From contig CAMYVI010000007.1 of the NCBI GenBank assembly GCA_947302185.1, positions 1 through 24,345 on the forward strand: a stretch of 24,345 nt of DNA, in the 5' to 3' direction. Of this stretch, positions 23,420 to 24,345 are shown in pieces; position 1 is the stretch's first letter, and each line of letters begins with the position of its first letter. The notes below the pieces were generated by a model that had not been told where the DNA came from, searched no databases, and was given only the letters and a program-made list of their open reading frames with translations. The stretch comes from an uncultured Lachnospiraceae bacterium. GTDB taxonomy: Bacteria > Bacillota_A > Clostridia > Lachnospirales > Lachnospiraceae. Both the position numbers and the translations under genes were made by a program.

Positions 23420-23717
23420 TAATGGCGAAAAAATTTGTAGCGGAAGTATGAAAAGCTGTTAATTGTAAAGATACTTACAGAACTCTGTCTGAATGTAATG
23501 CAGCCTTTTTACGAATTGGCGACAGCAAATGAATCGCAATTCTTGTCATAATCCGTAGATTTGGTATTATTATATGTAAGGGATTCATAAGGGAACAGGA
23601 TTATGCCACAGCTCATAAAGCAGAGACTTGAAAGACTGAGTGCGAGTCGTGAGCCGTAGGAATCTGAAACAGGTACGTGTAAAATGCGGAAAAATACAAA
23701 AAAAGGAGTTGTATCAC
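23420..23717. other. Divergent intergenic region with plus-strand promoter
   Basis: A plausible plus-strand promoter is TTGTCA (23543-23548), 16 bp, TATTAT (23565-23570). It is followed by a ~145-nt leader that holds an 18-codon frame at 23604-23660 and, at 23702-23707, the AAAGGAG ribosome site of the next gene. Confidence 0.5.
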
Positions 23718-24345
23718 ATGGAGTGTCTGACACTGAAAAAATCGAACTGTAAGAACTGCTACAAATGTATCCGCCACTGTCCCGTAAAATCAATTCGATT
23801 TACCGGCAATCAGGCATATATCATCGGTGATGAGTGCATTATGTGCGGCCAGTGTTTTGTAGTCTGTCCTCAGAATGCGAAACAGATCACGGATGAGACC
23901 GAGAAGGTAAAAGTATTTCTTCAGGGCCGCGACCCGGTCGTAGTGAGCCTTGCTCCGTCGTTTATTGCCAATTTTGACGGGGTCGGAATTGAATCTATGC
24001 GGGATGCCTTAAAACAGCTTGGTTTCTATGATGTGGAAGAGACGGCGATCGGCGCGACCATTGTCAAGCGCGAGTATGACCGTATCTGCAATGAAGAAGG
24101 CAGAGACATTATTATCACATCCTGCTGCCACTCGGTAAATCTTCTGGTCCAGAAGCATTTTCCGAAACTGATTTCATATCTTGCCGATGTTCTGTCTCCC
24201 ATGCAGGCACACTGTAAGGATATCAAGAGAAGAATTCCTAATGCCCGTACCGTCTTCATCGGACCGTGTGTCGCGAAAAAAGACGAAGCGCAGCGGTATG
24301 AGGGGATTGTCGATGCTGTCCTGACATTTGATGAGCTGGGAGCGT
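23718..24345 (+). CDS. [FeFe]-hydrogenase-like ferredoxin protein (partial)
   Basis: The first 209 residues; the gene runs off the window. Two [4Fe-4S] sites come first: C11-C14-C17-C21 and C40-C43-C46-C50. The hydrogenase large-subunit domain begins near residue 73 (PVVVSLAPSF). The first H-cluster motif is TSCC at 134-137 followed by HSV, where catalytic hydrogenases usually have P-x-W; the second is PCVAKKDEA at 183-191. The third motif lies beyond the edge. This layout fits the sensory or group C/D enzymes rather than the main fermentative HydA. Such genes are often followed by a PP2C/SpoIIE-type phosphatase, which cannot be checked here. AAAGGAG precedes the ATG by about 10 nt. Confidence 0.85.
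   Translation, partial: MECLTLKKSNCKNCYKCIRHCPVKSIRFTGNQAYIIGDECIMCGQCFVVCPQNAKQITDETEKVKVFLQGRDPVVVSLAPSFIANFDGVGIESMRDALKQLGFYDVEETAIGATIVKREYDRICNEEGRDIIITSCCHSVNLLVQKHFPKLISYLADVLSPMQAHCKDIKRRIPNARTVFIGPCVAKKDEAQRYEGIVDAVLTFDELGA

Noticed and set aside
23604..23660. 18-codon frame in the leader of the hydrogenase-like gene
   Set aside because: Too short, with a weak ribosome site and no run of regulatory codons; not supportable as a leader peptide.

Overview
The window looks like the chromosome of an anaerobic Gram-positive Clostridia member, most likely a gut or rumen Lachnospiraceae. The evidence is purine-rich Shine-Dalgarno sites, large secreted multi-domain surface proteins, an [FeFe]-hydrogenase-like iron-sulfur protein, and small genes typical of that family. 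No rRNA, tRNA or CRISPR array was seen. The organism assignment rests on protein style and recalled family resemblance, not on a search.

Layout, left to right. (1) 94-2507 is a complete insertion element bounded by ~30-bp inverted repeats. It carries an IS1634/IS4-type DDE transposase, two small co-directional genes, a terminator and a start-site hairpin. (2) 2508-4228 is a debris field: a gene tail at the IS edge, a related remnant on the other strand, an intact LURP-one-related gene, and a shred of a CpaF-type secretion ATPase. (3) 4229-8407 is a very large secreted surface protein whose start codon is doubtful. (4) 8749-10129 is a head-to-head junction at about 9300 of two 5'-truncated genes, a Gfo/Idh/MocA oxidoreductase and a surface-protein C-terminus. 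(5) 10291-14904 is a large secreted subtilisin-like protease. (6) 15089-15953 is a decayed glycerophosphodiester phosphodiesterase gene next to a 97-bp palindromic element. (7) 16176-17540 is a secreted SH3b protein. (8) 18051-20964 on the plus strand holds cardiolipin synthase, a 5'-truncated glutathione peroxidase and a zinc-ribbon/TPR protein. (9) 21110-23286 on the minus strand is a two-gene unit of a class II amidotransferase and glutamate-cysteine ligase, behind a near-consensus promoter with an overlapping dyad. (10) 23718 to the end is the start of an [FeFe]-hydrogenase-like ferredoxin protein.

The strongest themes are two. First, there are many broken genes (at least six remnants or truncations), suggesting a region of repeated rearrangement and mobile-element activity. 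Second, regulatory DNA is unusually readable: a fold-back device at the transposase start, a duplicated LacI-type palindrome, a dyad on the promoter of a thiol-related operon, and an 11-bp tandem repeat upstream of a surface protein. The gene neighbourhood at 19.7-23.3 kb hints at gamma-glutamyl-thiol metabolism (glutamate-cysteine ligase, class II amidotransferase, glutathione-peroxidase fragment), although no glutathione synthetase is visible here.
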